NCBI RefSeq assembly: GCF_003062295.1
Contig: NZ_PYCN01000013.1
Location: 1 to 64,000, forward strand
Length of the DNA: 64,000 bases
Origin: Bradyrhizobium algeriense
GTDB taxonomy: Bacteria > Pseudomonadota > Alphaproteobacteria > Rhizobiales > Xanthobacteraceae
Direction of reading: 5' to 3'
This document shows positions 50,634-59,312 of the stretch, in pieces. The stretch's first letter is position 1; every line of letters begins with the position of its first letter. The translations under genes and the position numbers were made by a program. The notes under the pieces were generated by a model, which worked only from the letters and a program-made list of their open reading frames with translations, did not search any database and had not been told where the DNA came from.

Positions 50634-51815
50634 ATGGCTTCCGATGGCGCCGCACCTCTCCGGCCGATAAGCCCCGCCGAGCGGATCGACGCCATCGATG
50701 TGTTGCGGGGCGTTGCTTTACTCGGCGTTCTCGCGATCAACGTCGTGACCATATTTCGCGTTTCGATCTTCCAGCAGTTTCTTTTCCCCAAGCCTCCTCT
50801 ATCTTTGTCGCCAATCGACAGCGCCATCGAAACCATCCTGACGCTGGCCGTCGAGTTGAAGGCATTTGCGCTGTTTTCGCTGCTGTTCGGAACGGGCCTT
50901 GCCATCCAGTTCGGGCGGCTGGCCAGGAGCGAGCGCCGCACGTTGTTGCTCGTGCGCCGACTCATCGTGTTGCTGGCGTTTGGGCTCATCCACCTTTGCC
51001 TGATCTGGAACGGCGACATTCTCACCGAATATGCGCTCGCTGGATTCATCGTCCTGCCGTTCCTGTTCGGTCCGCGCTGGCTATTGGCTGTCGCCGCGCT
51101 GGCGTTTCTCGGGTTGTACCTTGCGATGCAGGTCTTTCCGCCGCCGGGATTGTGGCCCGGCACGGCCGCGATTGCCCAGGATGTCATGGATGCCAACCGC
51201 ATCTATGCGACGGGCGGCTTCCTCGACGTGCTGGCGTTCCGGCTCCGCGAGATTCCCCTTTTCGTTGCCCTGCACGCCTATATCTTTCCGCGCACGATCG
51301 GGTTGTTTGTTCTCGGCGCGTTCGCCTGGCGCACCGGCATTCTGCGAAACCCGCCACGCCATTTGCTCCTCTCGATCGCCGCCGCCTGTATCGGCCTTGG
51401 CGCAGCATTGATCCTTTGCCATGCCGGCGGCTTTATCACGGGCGGCCGGACCCGCGCCCTAGCGGAACCTCTCGGCACCATCCTGCTGGCGCTGGGTTAT
51501 GGCGCTGGTATCATCGGCATCGCCAATCTCGAGAGCGGAAAGAGGCTGCTCGGCTGGGCCGCGCCGCTGGGGCGCATGGCCTTCACCAACTACCTCGCGC
51601 AGTCCCTGATCTTCGGCTGGATCTTTTACGGCTATGGTCTAGGCCTGTTCGGCCGCCTCGGCGTCGCCAGCGCGCTGGCCATCGGCGTTGCCGTCTACAT
51701 CGGACAGGTATTTTTCAGCGCCTGGTGGCTGCGCCGCTACCGGTACGGCCCCGTCGAATGGCTGTGGCGCACGCTGATGTATGGCGCGGCGCAGCCGATG
51801 CGGCAGACGGCGTAG
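50634..51815 (+). CDS. DUF418 membrane protein (YeiB-like)
   Basis: A 393-residue inner-membrane protein with about nine or ten hydrophobic segments. The opening AERIDAIDVLRGVALLGVLAIN is the hallmark of the YeiB/DUF418 family (R-I-x-x-x-D-x-L-R-G-x-A-L-L-G-I), and the C-terminal GRMAFTNYLAQSLI followed by FSAWWLRRYRYGPVEWLWR is its conserved end. Related acyltransferase-3 proteins acylate extracytoplasmic substrates, but the role of DUF418 proteins is not settled. It starts 45 bases after malonyl-CoA decarboxylase in the same direction. Confidence 0.92.
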   Translation: MASDGAAPLRPISPAERIDAIDVLRGVALLGVLAINVVTIFRVSIFQQFLFPKPPLSLSPIDSAIETILTLAVELKAFALFSLLFGTGLAIQFGRLARSERRTLLLVRRLIVLLAFGLIHLCLIWNGDILTEYALAGFIVLPFLFGPRWLLAVAALAFLGLYLAMQVFPPPGLWPGTAAIAQDVMDANRIYATGGFLDVLAFRLREIPLFVALHAYIFPRTIGLFVLGAFAWRTGILRNPPRHLLLSIAAACIGLGAALILCHAGGFITGGRTRALAEPLGTILLALGYGAGIIGIANLESGKRLLGWAAPLGRMAFTNYLAQSLIFGWIFYGYGLGLFGRLGVASALAIGVAVYIGQVFFSAWWLRRYRYGPVEWLWRTLMYGAAQPMRQTA

Positions 51816-51823
51816 CGCCGGGC

Positions 51824-53089
51824 TCAGATCTTGTATTCATAGAGCAATCGGGCGCGAATGGTACCCTCCAGGGCGCGGATGTCCGCGAGCACGCGCTGGC
51901 CGTCGGCGGCGGAGGCATCAGCGTCGAGCACCACATAGCCGACGTCGTGGTCGGTCTCGTAATATTGCGCGGCAATGTTGACGGCGTGGCGCGCGAGCAC
52001 CTCATTCAGACGTCCCAGCATGCCCGGCAGATTGCGCTGTACCTGAATGAACCGCGTCCCCGATGGCCGCGGCGGTAGCTGGACCTGGGGGAAATTGACA
52101 GCGCCCATCGTCGAGCCGGAATCGCTGTAGTCGACGAGCTTGCGCGCCACTTCGGCACCGATGCGTTCTTGCGCCTCTTCGGTCGAACCGCCGATGTGCG
52201 GCGTCAGAATAACATTTTCCAGACCCTGAAGCGGCGATACGAAGCGATCTGCGTTCGAACGCGGCTCGACCGGAAAGACGTCAACCGCGGCGCCACGAAG
52301 CCTGCCTTCGCGCAGCGCGTCCGCGAGCGCCTCGAGGTCAACGACCGTACCGCGACTGTTGTTGATGAAATATGCTCCCGGCTTGATCGCCGCAATCTCC
52401 TCGCGCCCGATCATCCCATGCGTGGCTGATGTCTCCGGCACATGCAACGTCACCACGTCGCTTTGCGCCAGCAGCTCATGCAAGGTCGCCGTCGGCTCGG
52501 TGTTGCCATGACGAAGCCTGTCGGTATGATCGTAGAAAATGACCCTCATGCCCAGCGCTTCCGCGAGATTCGAGAGCTGCGAGCCGATATTGCCGTAGCC
52601 AATGATGCCGAGCGTCTTGCCCCTCACCTCGTAGCTGTCGTTTGCGGACTTGTCCCAGCGCCCCTGATGCGCGGCGTTGGAACGCGAGACGATCCGGCGC
52701 AGCAGGGTGACGATCTCGCCGATCACCAGTTCTGCGACGCTTCGCGTGTTGGAAAACGGCGCGTTGAACACGGGAATCCCGCTCCGGCGCGCGGCGTCAA
52801 CTTCCACCTGATTGGTGCCGACGCTGAAGCATCCGATCGCGATGAGCCGGTCCGCGGCCTCAAGAACGTCCGTTGTGATCTGCGTGCGTGAGCGGATACC
52901 CAGCAGGTGCACGCCTTTGATGGCTTCCTTGAGTGCATCGCCCTCGAGCGCCTTGGACAAGCGAACCATGTTGGAATAGCCCGCAGCCTCTATCATCTGC
53001 ACGGCGCTGTCGTTGACCCCTTCGAGAAGCAAGACCCGGATCTTGTGCTTCGAGAGCGAGAGTTGGGGACGGGAAAGTTTACTGGGCAA
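51824..53089 (-). CDS. serA: D-3-phosphoglycerate dehydrogenase
   Basis: A 421-residue enzyme for the first step of serine biosynthesis. The TTG start at 53089 lies ten bases after AAGGA, and no in-frame ATG precedes it. The NAD-binding motif is GIIGYGNIGSQLSNL (about 164-178); catalytic residues are in NNSRGTVVDLEAL (Arg), DVFPVEP (Glu region) and ILTPHIGGSTEEAQERIG (His). The C-terminal ACT domain (about 345-421, FIQVQRNLPGMLGRLNEVLA, IAAQYYETDHDVGYVVLD) gives serine feedback. This is the shorter E. coli-type architecture. It is monocistronic. Confidence 0.93.
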   Translation of the reverse strand: MPSKLSRPQLSLSKHKIRVLLLEGVNDSAVQMIEAAGYSNMVRLSKALEGDALKEAIKGVHLLGIRSRTQITTDVLEAADRLIAIGCFSVGTNQVEVDAARRSGIPVFNAPFSNTRSVAELVIGEIVTLLRRIVSRSNAAHQGRWDKSANDSYEVRGKTLGIIGYGNIGSQLSNLAEALGMRVIFYDHTDRLRHGNTEPTATLHELLAQSDVVTLHVPETSATHGMIGREEIAAIKPGAYFINNSRGTVVDLEALADALREGRLRGAAVDVFPVEPRSNADRFVSPLQGLENVILTPHIGGSTEEAQERIGAEVARKLVDYSDSGSTMGAVNFPQVQLPPRPSGTRFIQVQRNLPGMLGRLNEVLARHAVNIAAQYYETDHDVGYVVLDADASAADGQRVLADIRALEGTIRARLLYEYKI

Positions 53090-53230
53090 GATCGCGGCAT
53101 CCTTCAGAGATCGATGAACGGCAGGCTGGCGGCGTGGAAATTCACACTCGGCGCCAAGCCGAATTTCCTATCCAAGCCACTAATTTCATAAGATTTTTGG
53201 ACAGCCAATCTTTTCCTATGTGATCCGGGC

Positions 53231-54400
53231 TCACACCGCCAGCGCCTTCATCTCCTTGTAGAGATCGGATTTCCCCTCGAACCCGATGCCCGGCAGGTCC
53301 GGCATGGTGATGTGCCCGTTCTCGACACGAACACCGTCCGGGAAACCGCCGTAGGGCTGGAACAGGTCGGGATAGCTCTCATTGCCGCCAAGCCCGAGAC
53401 CGGCCGCGATATTGAGCGACATCTGGTGACCACCGTGGGGGATGCAGCGGCTCGGCGACCAGCCGTGGGTCTTCAAGACCGCCAGCGTGCGCTGGTATTC
53501 GCACAGGCCATAGGACAGCGCACAATCGAATTGAAGCCAGTCGCGGTCCGGCCGCATGCCACCATAGCGGATCAGGTTTTTTGCATCCTGATGGCTGAAG
53601 AGATTCTCGCCGGTCGCCATCGGTCCGGGATAGAACTCAGCGAGCGCCGCCTGCAGCGCGAAGTCGAGGGGGTCGCCCGCCTCCTCGTACCAGAACAGCG
53701 GATACTCCCGCAGCATTTTTGCATAAGCAATCGCCGTCTCGAGATCGAAGCGGCCATTGGCGTCGACGGCGAGTTGTGTCTGACTGCCGATCTCCTTCAA
53801 GACAGCTTCGATGCGCTCGCGATCTTCCGCGATCGGCGCGCCGCCGATCTTCATCTTCACGACGTTGTAGCCGCGGTCGAGATAGCCGCGCATTTCGCCG
53901 CGCAGCGCCGACAGGTCCTTGCCGGGATAATAGTAACCGCCGGCGGCATACACGAACACACGCGGATCGGCCTTGAGGCCGTGACGCTCGGCGAGCAGAC
54001 GAAACAGCGGCTTGCCGGCGATCTTCGCCACCGCATCCCACACCGCCATATCGATGGTGCCCACGGCGACCGAGCGCTCGCCGTGGCCGCCCGGCTTCTC
54101 GTTCGACATCATGGCGGCCCAGACCTTGTCCGGATCGAGATTGCCGCCATCGGCATCCAGCAGGCTCCTGGGATCGGCCTCTTTCAGCCGCGGCGCAAAG
54201 CGTTCGCGGATCAGGCCGCCCTGCCCGTAGCGGCCGTTCGAGTTGAAGCCGTAGCCGACCACGCGCTTGCCGTCGCGCACGACGTCAGTGACGACGGCGA
54301 CGAGGCTCGTCGTCATTTTGGTGAAGTCGATATAGGCGTTGCGGATCGGCGAGGAGATCGGTTTTGTGATTTCGCAGACGTCGACGATACGGACGGACAT
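53231..54400 (-). CDS. tarD: D(-)-tartrate dehydratase
   Basis: A 389-residue enolase-superfamily enzyme that dehydrates D-tartrate to oxaloacetate. The length and catalytic residues coincide with those known for the B. japonicum enzyme: Lys184 in VVKMKIGG, metal ligands D213 (VDANG), E239 (WYEEAGD) and E265 (TGEN), and His322 in RCIPHGGHQMS. The capping domain ends near 150. I am confident of the family and fairly confident of the substrate. It stands alone, with no tartrate transporter or regulator beside it. A palindromic repeat lies upstream. Confidence 0.9.
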   Translation of the reverse strand: MSVRIVDVCEITKPISSPIRNAYIDFTKMTTSLVAVVTDVVRDGKRVVGYGFNSNGRYGQGGLIRERFAPRLKEADPRSLLDADGGNLDPDKVWAAMMSNEKPGGHGERSVAVGTIDMAVWDAVAKIAGKPLFRLLAERHGLKADPRVFVYAAGGYYYPGKDLSALRGEMRGYLDRGYNVVKMKIGGAPIAEDRERIEAVLKEIGSQTQLAVDANGRFDLETAIAYAKMLREYPLFWYEEAGDPLDFALQAALAEFYPGPMATGENLFSHQDAKNLIRYGGMRPDRDWLQFDCALSYGLCEYQRTLAVLKTHGWSPSRCIPHGGHQMSLNIAAGLGLGGNESYPDLFQPYGGFPDGVRVENGHITMPDLPGIGFEGKSDLYKEMKALAV

Positions 54401-54420
54401 GGGATTGGCTTTCAGTCTCT

Positions 54421-54504
54421 GTCGTCATTGCGAGCGAAGCGAAGCAATCCATCGAGCCACGCGTACGGAGGGATGGATTGCTTCGCTTCGCTCGCAATGA
54501 CGAC
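54421..54504. repeat. Palindromic intergenic repeat, family C copy 2
   Basis: GTCGTCATTGCGAGCGAAGC at the left pairs with GCTTCGCTCGCAATGACGAC at the right, and GAAGCAATCCATC with GGATGGATTGCTTC inside. It is the cleaner of the two copies (the other is at 39508-39593). Confidence 0.92.
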
Positions 54505-54511
54505 GCCGGGG

Positions 54512-54781
54512 TCAGGTGGAAGGTTTATCGCGGAAATACGGCTCGACCGGGCCGTGCACCTTGATCGTCAGCGGGTTGCCATAGCGGTCCTTGGCATTGC
54601 CGGCGGTGACGCGCACCCAGCCCTCGCTGATGCAATATTCCTCGACATTGGTTTTCTCGACGCCCTTGAAGCGAATGCCGACGTCGCGCGCGAGGATATC
54701 GGCATTGTAATACGGGCTGTTCGGATCGACCGAGAGACGGTCGGGGAATTCGTCGTTCATCGCTTTGTTGGTCTCGCTCAC
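54512..54781 (-). CDS. DUF3297 family protein
   Basis: An 89-residue protein of the DUF3297 family: DEFPDRLSVDPNSPYYNADI, then DVGIRFKGVEKTNVEEYCISEGWVRV and DRYGNPLTIKVHGPVEPYF. The function is unknown. The GTG at 54781 overlaps the TGA stop of the glutathione peroxidase gene by four bases (GTGA), indicating translational coupling; an in-frame ATG lies at 54760. Pairing with glutathione peroxidase hints at a redox or stress context, which is inference. Confidence 0.9.
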   Translation of the reverse strand: MSETNKAMNDEFPDRLSVDPNSPYYNADILARDVGIRFKGVEKTNVEEYCISEGWVRVTAGNAKDRYGNPLTIKVHGPVEPYFRDKPST

Positions 54782-55254
54782 AGCAGTGCCTCGATTTCTC
54801 TTCGTAGCCCCTCGGGGGTCACGGTCGGGGCATAGCGCCCGACCACCCTGCCCGACCGGTCGATCAGGAATTTGGTGAAATTCCATTTGATCGACGAGCC
54901 GAGCAGCCCCGATTTCTCATTCTTCAGGTGGTTGAACAACGGATGCGCATGGCTGCCATTGACGTCGATCTTGGCGAACATCGGAAACGTCACGTCATAC
55001 TTGCTCTCGCAGAACTCTCCGATCTGTTTGGCGTCGCCCGGCTCCTGCCCGCCGAACTGGTTGCAGGGGAAGCCGAGCACCGCAAAGCCACGCGGCGCGA
55101 GTTCGCGTTGCAATTGCTCCAGGCCCTTGTACTGCGGCGTGAACCCGCAGGCGCTCGCGGTGTTGACGATCAGGAGCACCTGACCCTCAAACTGCTTCAG
55201 AGGCACCTCTTCGCCGGCGAGCGACTGCGCCGTAAAATCATAAACGCCTGGCAT
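54778..55254 (-). CDS. Glutathione peroxidase family protein
   Basis: A 158-residue thiol peroxidase that reduces hydroperoxides using thioredoxin or glutathione. The peroxidatic Cys36 is in NTASACGFTPQY, with Gln70 (FPCNQFGGQE), Trp124 and Asn125 (KWNFTKFLID) completing the tetrad. Cys64 and Cys82 may act as resolving residues. It is a Cys, not a selenocysteine, enzyme. The upstream amidase gene ends 16 bases before it, and the DUF3297 gene overlaps its end, so a three-gene transcript is possible. Confidence 0.93.
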   Translation of the reverse strand: MPGVYDFTAQSLAGEEVPLKQFEGQVLLIVNTASACGFTPQYKGLEQLQRELAPRGFAVLGFPCNQFGGQEPGDAKQIGEFCESKYDVTFPMFAKIDVNGSHAHPLFNHLKNEKSGLLGSSIKWNFTKFLIDRSGRVVGRYAPTVTPEGLRREIEALL

Positions 55255-55269
55255 CGTGTTCTTTCGAAA

Positions 55270-56661
55270 TTAGCCCGCCGGATCGATCGCCGCCGACGGC
55301 GTTCCGCCGGCTTCGATCGCCTCGCCGGCAGCAAGGCATAAATCCTCGCGGTAACGGCCGGAAACCAGTTGCACGCCAACGGGTACGCGTCCGACCAGCC
55401 CTGTCGAAACCGTTAGCCCGGGAAGCCCCATGAAGGGAATGGCGATCTGCGGCAATTGCGCATGCCAGACGCGCGCAAACGACGCCTCGTCCTTGCGGTC
55501 GAGCTGATCGGGGAACGGCAATTCGCCGGATACCGGCATCAGCAGTACGGCATAGTTTTCGAAGAACGCCAGCCATTCGCGCGTCAGCGTCAGGCGCCGC
55601 GTCAGCGCCTTGGACAGGTCGAACGGATGGACTTTTGCGCGGTTCCCGCGCAGGCAGGCCAGCGCGCCGGGATCGCCTTCGCGCTCGGCCATCTCCAACT
55701 GCGCCTCAAAGCCGTCGCCGAGCCAGAGTTTTGTCTGCAGATCGGCGGCCTCGCGCAGCGGCGGCGTGTTGGCGATTTCCTCGACGATCCAGCCGGCACG
55801 CTCGAGCCGCTTGCCCGCGTCCGCAACGGCGGCTTTCACTTCAGGCACGGGATCGAGGCCGTCAGGGTTGAGACACATCGCGACGCGCTTGGGCATCGCC
55901 GGGCCTTCGAGCGGCGCCGGTACCCACCAGGGATCGCGATAATCTTTCGCCGACATCGCGGCCAGCGCAATCCTGATATCGCCGATGGTGCGCGCCAGCG
56001 GGCCCGAGACGGCGCTGATCTGCGGCCCGATCGGCCGTTCGGGGAGCGCCGCATTGAACGCCGCGATGCGGCCCATGGTCGGCCGCAGGCCATGCACGCC
56101 GCAGGCGTAAGCCGGATAGCGGATCGATCCCGCAATATCCGTACCGTGCGCGATATGCCCGATGCCGGCCGCGACCGCCGCCCCCGCGCCGCCGGACGAG
56201 CCGCCCGGCGTGATGGACGGATCGCGCGGGTTCCTGGTGTCGCCATGAATGAGGTTGGTGGTGAACCAGCGATAGGAGAACGCCGGGCAATTGGTGCGCC
56301 CGAGAATGACGGCGCCGGACTTGCGCAGATTGTCGATCACGGGGTTGTTGCTCTTTGCAATGGCGTCGCGCTGCAGCTTCAGCCCGTTGGTGGTGGCAAA
56401 GCCTTCCTGGTCGATATTGACCTTCACCGTAACAGGCACGCCGCCGAGCGGTCCGGCGTCTTCACCGCGCCCGATGGCGGCATCGATGGCGGAAGCCTGC
56501 GCCAGCACGTCCTCAGGCCTGTGGTCGACCACGGCGTTGATTTTGGGGTTGACTGCGTCCAGCCGCGCCAGCGCCGCGGTCGCCGCCTCCTTGGCCGAGA
56601 CCTTCTTCGACCTGATCAGCGAAGCGATTTCCGCGGCCGACAAGCGCCATAGATCCTGCAT
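55270..56661 (-). CDS. Amidase signature family protein
   Basis: A 463-residue amidase. I chose the ATG at 56661 because GGAG lies six bases before it; an ATG at 56673 lacks this. The catalytic triad is visible: Lys80 (VPVTVKVNID), Ser155 (TPGGSSGGAG, the cis-Ser) and Ser179 (GTDIAGSIRYPA, the nucleophile). The gatekeeper part GLVGRVPVGVQLVSGRYREDLCL closes the protein. It is not GatA, since the neighbours are not gatB/gatC and the sequence lacks GatA features. The physiological amide is unknown. Confidence 0.92.
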   Translation of the reverse strand: MQDLWRLSAAEIASLIRSKKVSAKEAATAALARLDAVNPKINAVVDHRPEDVLAQASAIDAAIGRGEDAGPLGGVPVTVKVNIDQEGFATTNGLKLQRDAIAKSNNPVIDNLRKSGAVILGRTNCPAFSYRWFTTNLIHGDTRNPRDPSITPGGSSGGAGAAVAAGIGHIAHGTDIAGSIRYPAYACGVHGLRPTMGRIAAFNAALPERPIGPQISAVSGPLARTIGDIRIALAAMSAKDYRDPWWVPAPLEGPAMPKRVAMCLNPDGLDPVPEVKAAVADAGKRLERAGWIVEEIANTPPLREAADLQTKLWLGDGFEAQLEMAEREGDPGALACLRGNRAKVHPFDLSKALTRRLTLTREWLAFFENYAVLLMPVSGELPFPDQLDRKDEASFARVWHAQLPQIAIPFMGLPGLTVSTGLVGRVPVGVQLVSGRYREDLCLAAGEAIEAGGTPSAAIDPAG

Positions 56662-56742
56662 GCAAAACTCCATATTGATTGGAGCCCTTGTAGCGCCGGG
56701 CGCAGGGCAATGCCAGCGGGGGACTTTGCGGCGAGCGCGTAC

Positions 56743-56880
56743 TTCTCCCTCTCCCCGTTCTTACGGGGAGAGGGTTGGGGTGAGGGGTCTATCCGCGGGC
56801 ACTTTCGCCAATTGGAGGGACCGGTACCCCCTCACCCGGATTGCTTCGCAATCCGACCTCTCCCCGCAAGCGGGGCGAGG
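56743..56880. repeat. Palindromic intergenic repeat, family E
   Basis: TCCCTCTCCCCGTTCTTACG and CGGGGAGAGGG form one hairpin; GGGGTGAGGGG pairs with CCCCCTCACCC across about 60 bases; GGATTGCTTCGCAATCC and CCCCGCAAGCGGGG form two more. It is a composite palindromic element of the type spread in Bradyrhizobium and other Rhizobiales genomes. Confidence 0.85.
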
Positions 56881-56890
56881 TTGATTTAAC

Positions 56891-57457
56891 CTAGCGCATA
56901 CGGGCGATGTAATAAGCGAGATCGACGATCTGCTCTGCTGCGATCGGGGCCATCACGTCCGCCATGCTGGCATCATAGCCGTGGCGGCTGTTGTCCTTGT
57001 ACTCAGCAAGGGTCTTGGCGAGATAATCCTCGCGCTGGTTGGCGATGCGCGGGACGTTTTCCTTGCCCGACAAATCAGGGTTGTGACAGGCGTCGCAGCG
57101 GTGCTGCTGCACCAGCGCCTGGCCGCGCTGCATCCGCGCTGGATCGCCATTTTCCGCTGGCGGCGCGGGCTTCGGTATCTTGGCGATGAAGTCGGAGAAC
57201 AGGCGAAGGTCGTCGTCGGTCAGCGGCTTCGCCATCTCGTTCATCGGCTCGAAGACGCGCAGCTTCTCACGGAACATGAAAAGCTGGATCAGCGTGTAAG
57301 GCGCCTGCTGGCCGCCGAGCGAGGGCGTGTTCTCGGTTTCCGACTGGCCCTTCTCGCCGTGACAGGCCAGGCACGGCACGATGCGTTGTTCGATGGTTTC
57401 GGCTGATGCGCATGTTGAAATCAACGCAAACGCCAGTGCCGTTATTGTTTTACGCAT
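56891..57457 (-). CDS. Exported diheme cytochrome c
   Basis: A 188-residue periplasmic protein with a signal peptide (MRKTITALAFALISTCASA) and two heme-binding motifs, CLACH (near 29) and CDACH (near 121), each followed by the Met-bearing segments expected of class I hemes (MNEMAKPL and MADVMAPI). The layout resembles c4-type diheme cytochromes. It lies downstream of the sorbosone-dehydrogenase-like gene, in the same direction, with a repeat in between, and could accept its electrons. The ATG at 57457 was chosen by the signal peptide. Confidence 0.93.
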   Translation of the reverse strand: MRKTITALAFALISTCASAETIEQRIVPCLACHGEKGQSETENTPSLGGQQAPYTLIQLFMFREKLRVFEPMNEMAKPLTDDDLRLFSDFIAKIPKPAPPAENGDPARMQRGQALVQQHRCDACHNPDLSGKENVPRIANQREDYLAKTLAEYKDNSRHGYDASMADVMAPIAAEQIVDLAYYIARMR

Positions 57458-57476
57458 CAGCCATTCCCGGTACGTC

Positions 57477-57578
57477 GTCATTTCGGGGCGATGCGAAGCA
57501 TCGAACCCCAATGCGCAATTGCGCATTGTGGAATCTCGAGATTCCGGGTCTGGTGCTAACGCACCATCCCGGAATGAC
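57477..57578. repeat. Palindromic intergenic repeat, family B copy 3
   Basis: Begins GTCATTTCGGGGC, ends CCCGGAATGAC and contains ATGCGCAATTGCGCAT and GGAATCTCGAGATTCC in the middle, the same arrangement as at 18482-18574. It lies between the cytochrome c and PQQ-type dehydrogenase genes, so it may interrupt their joint transcript. Confidence 0.85.
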
Positions 57579-57597
57579 TGCTATTCGCAAAGGCGAT

Positions 57598-58878
57598 CTA
57601 CTTCTCCGCCACCTTCTGCTTGCCGTAGGTGATGCGGTAGACGGCGCCGTTCCAGTCGTCGGAGACCAGCAGCGAGCCATCCTTCATCGGCAGCACATCG
57701 ACCGGGCGGCCGATATACTTGTTGTCTTCGAGGAAGCCGGTGATGAGCGGCTCCATCGACTTCATGGTGCCGTCCTTGTTCAACTTGACGACGACGACGT
57801 CACCGCCCACTTTCTTGGTGCGGTTCCATGAGCCGTGCCGGGCGATGATGGCCACGTTCTTGTAGCTCTTCGGGAACATGCTGCCGGTGTAGAATCGCAT
57901 GCCGAGCGCTGCGGAATGCGGGCCCAGCAGGCCAACCGGGGCAGTGTATTCGCTGCAGGATTTTCCCCAGCCGAATTCGGGGTCGACGATGTTGCCCTGC
58001 AGGCAGTAGGGCGCGCCGAAATGTTCGCCGACCTTGGTGATACGGTTCAGTTCGTCCTCGGGCACGTCTTCCGACATCCAGTCGCGCCCGTTGTCGGTGA
58101 AGTAGAGCTGCTTGGTCGCTGGATGCCAGTCGAAGCCGACGGTCTGGCGAACGCCCCTGGCGATCACTTCCGCATCTGAGCCGTCCAGGTTCATCCGGCG
58201 GATCTGACCGTGGTCGTCGCTATGCAGCAAATTGTTGCCGGGCTGGCCGACCGGAACGTAGAGTTTGTTGTCGGGACCGATGCCGATGAACTTCCAGCCA
58301 TGGGCCTCGTCCTTTGGCAGCTTGTCATAGATCAGAGTCGGCTTCGGCGGGTTGTCGATGACGTCTTCAACCTTGTCGATCTTTGAGACCTTCGACAGTT
58401 CGGCGATGTAGAGCGTGCCATCCTTGAAGGCGAGACCGTTCGGACGGTAGAGGCCGGAGGCCAGCACCTTGACCTCGCGCTTGCCGTCCTTGTTGACGAT
58501 GGCATAGACCTTGTCGACCAGCCGGCTGCCGACAAACACCGTGCCCTTGTCGCCCACGGCGAGCGAGCGCGCATTTGCCATGCCCGCGGCATAGACCTCG
58601 ATGTTGAAGCCGGCCGGCACTTTCAGCTTCGCCGTCGGCAATTTGTCCGGTGCCGCGGGGATCGGCGGCGGCGCATTCGGCGCGAGCTTGGCGGCGGCTT
58701 CGTTGCCCGCGGGACGTCCGATCAGGGGAGATCCCGGCGGAAGCGCGGGTGCGGCCGCAGGCGGTGCGCCGGCGGCCGGCGGAGCGGCGGGCTGCTGCGC
58801 AGCGGCGCCTAGCGTGAAGGCACTAAGGAAGGCACCGGCCAGCAGCAGGCTGCGCGGCGCCGACGAATGGCGTATCAT
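57598..58878 (-). CDS. PQQ-type sugar/sorbosone dehydrogenase
   Basis: A 426-residue exported six-bladed propeller of the glucose/sorbosone dehydrogenase family. A signal peptide (LLLAGAFLSAFTLGAAA) is followed by a Pro/Ala-rich linker of about 50 residues. The propeller contains DKLPTAKLKVPAGFNIEVYA, LYRPNGLAFKDGTLYIAEL, GWKFIGIGPDNKLYVPVG, FDWHPATKQLYFTDNGRDWM and APVGLLGPHSAALGMRFYTG, the PQQ/Ca-binding region type. The pqq operon 740 bases away on the other strand and the downstream cytochrome support PQQ use. The substrate may be another sugar or aldehyde. Confidence 0.88.
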   Translation of the reverse strand: MIRHSSAPRSLLLAGAFLSAFTLGAAAQQPAAPPAAGAPPAAAPALPPGSPLIGRPAGNEAAAKLAPNAPPPIPAAPDKLPTAKLKVPAGFNIEVYAAGMANARSLAVGDKGTVFVGSRLVDKVYAIVNKDGKREVKVLASGLYRPNGLAFKDGTLYIAELSKVSKIDKVEDVIDNPPKPTLIYDKLPKDEAHGWKFIGIGPDNKLYVPVGQPGNNLLHSDDHGQIRRMNLDGSDAEVIARGVRQTVGFDWHPATKQLYFTDNGRDWMSEDVPEDELNRITKVGEHFGAPYCLQGNIVDPEFGWGKSCSEYTAPVGLLGPHSAALGMRFYTGSMFPKSYKNVAIIARHGSWNRTKKVGGDVVVVKLNKDGTMKSMEPLITGFLEDNKYIGRPVDVLPMKDGSLLVSDDWNGAVYRITYGKQKVAEK

Positions 58879-59054
58879 GGGCGTTCTCCCTTGGTGGAAG
58901 CCTGTTCTCTACACGCAGCACACAAGGGTGCTGACGCCGGTGGCTTTCCGGACCGCAATCTCCGATATTTTTCCGTCGCTGCGCAACCGGAAACATGCCT
59001 CACGGAAACGGCGGCGGCCGAGTGGGCGGCCGCGCAGACCGGCTTCATCGCGCG

Positions 59055-59312
59055 TCAGTGCTTCGTAACCGAGGCGCCGGGGGCGTCGAGGATCGCTTCG
59101 GCGAACGGAAACTCCAGCACGATCTCGCCGTCGTCGTCGGTCACCTCGATGATCGCGCTCAAAAGCGCGCCATCGGCGCCGTCGGTCTTGAGCAGCTCGC
59201 GGATCATGGCGCGCGCCATTTCCCAGGCGCGATCGGGATCGACAAGCACTTCGCCGTCAGGATCGGAAATCAGCTCATCGCCGATACGGGTGTTGAAGTA
59301 ATATCGCGGCAT
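59055..59312 (-). CDS. DUF6894 family protein
   Basis: An 85-residue protein beginning MPRYYFNTRIGDELISDPDG, the opening that defines the DUF6894 family (P-R-Y-(Y/F)-F-x-x-x-x-G), and continuing as a helix (RAWEMARAMIRELL) and a strand pair (AIIEVTDDDGEIVLEFPFAEAI). Function is unknown; relatives are abundant in Bradyrhizobium. It lies between two PQQ-related loci but has no evident link to them. Confidence 0.9.
   Translation of the reverse strand: MPRYYFNTRIGDELISDPDGEVLVDPDRAWEMARAMIRELLKTDGADGALLSAIIEVTDDDGEIVLEFPFAEAILDAPGASVTKH

Noticed and set aside
53312..54835. A 507-codon plus-strand open frame opposite the tartrate dehydratase gene
   Set aside because: Antisense artefact; it runs through a palindromic repeat and the DUF3297 gene, and has no protein-like features.
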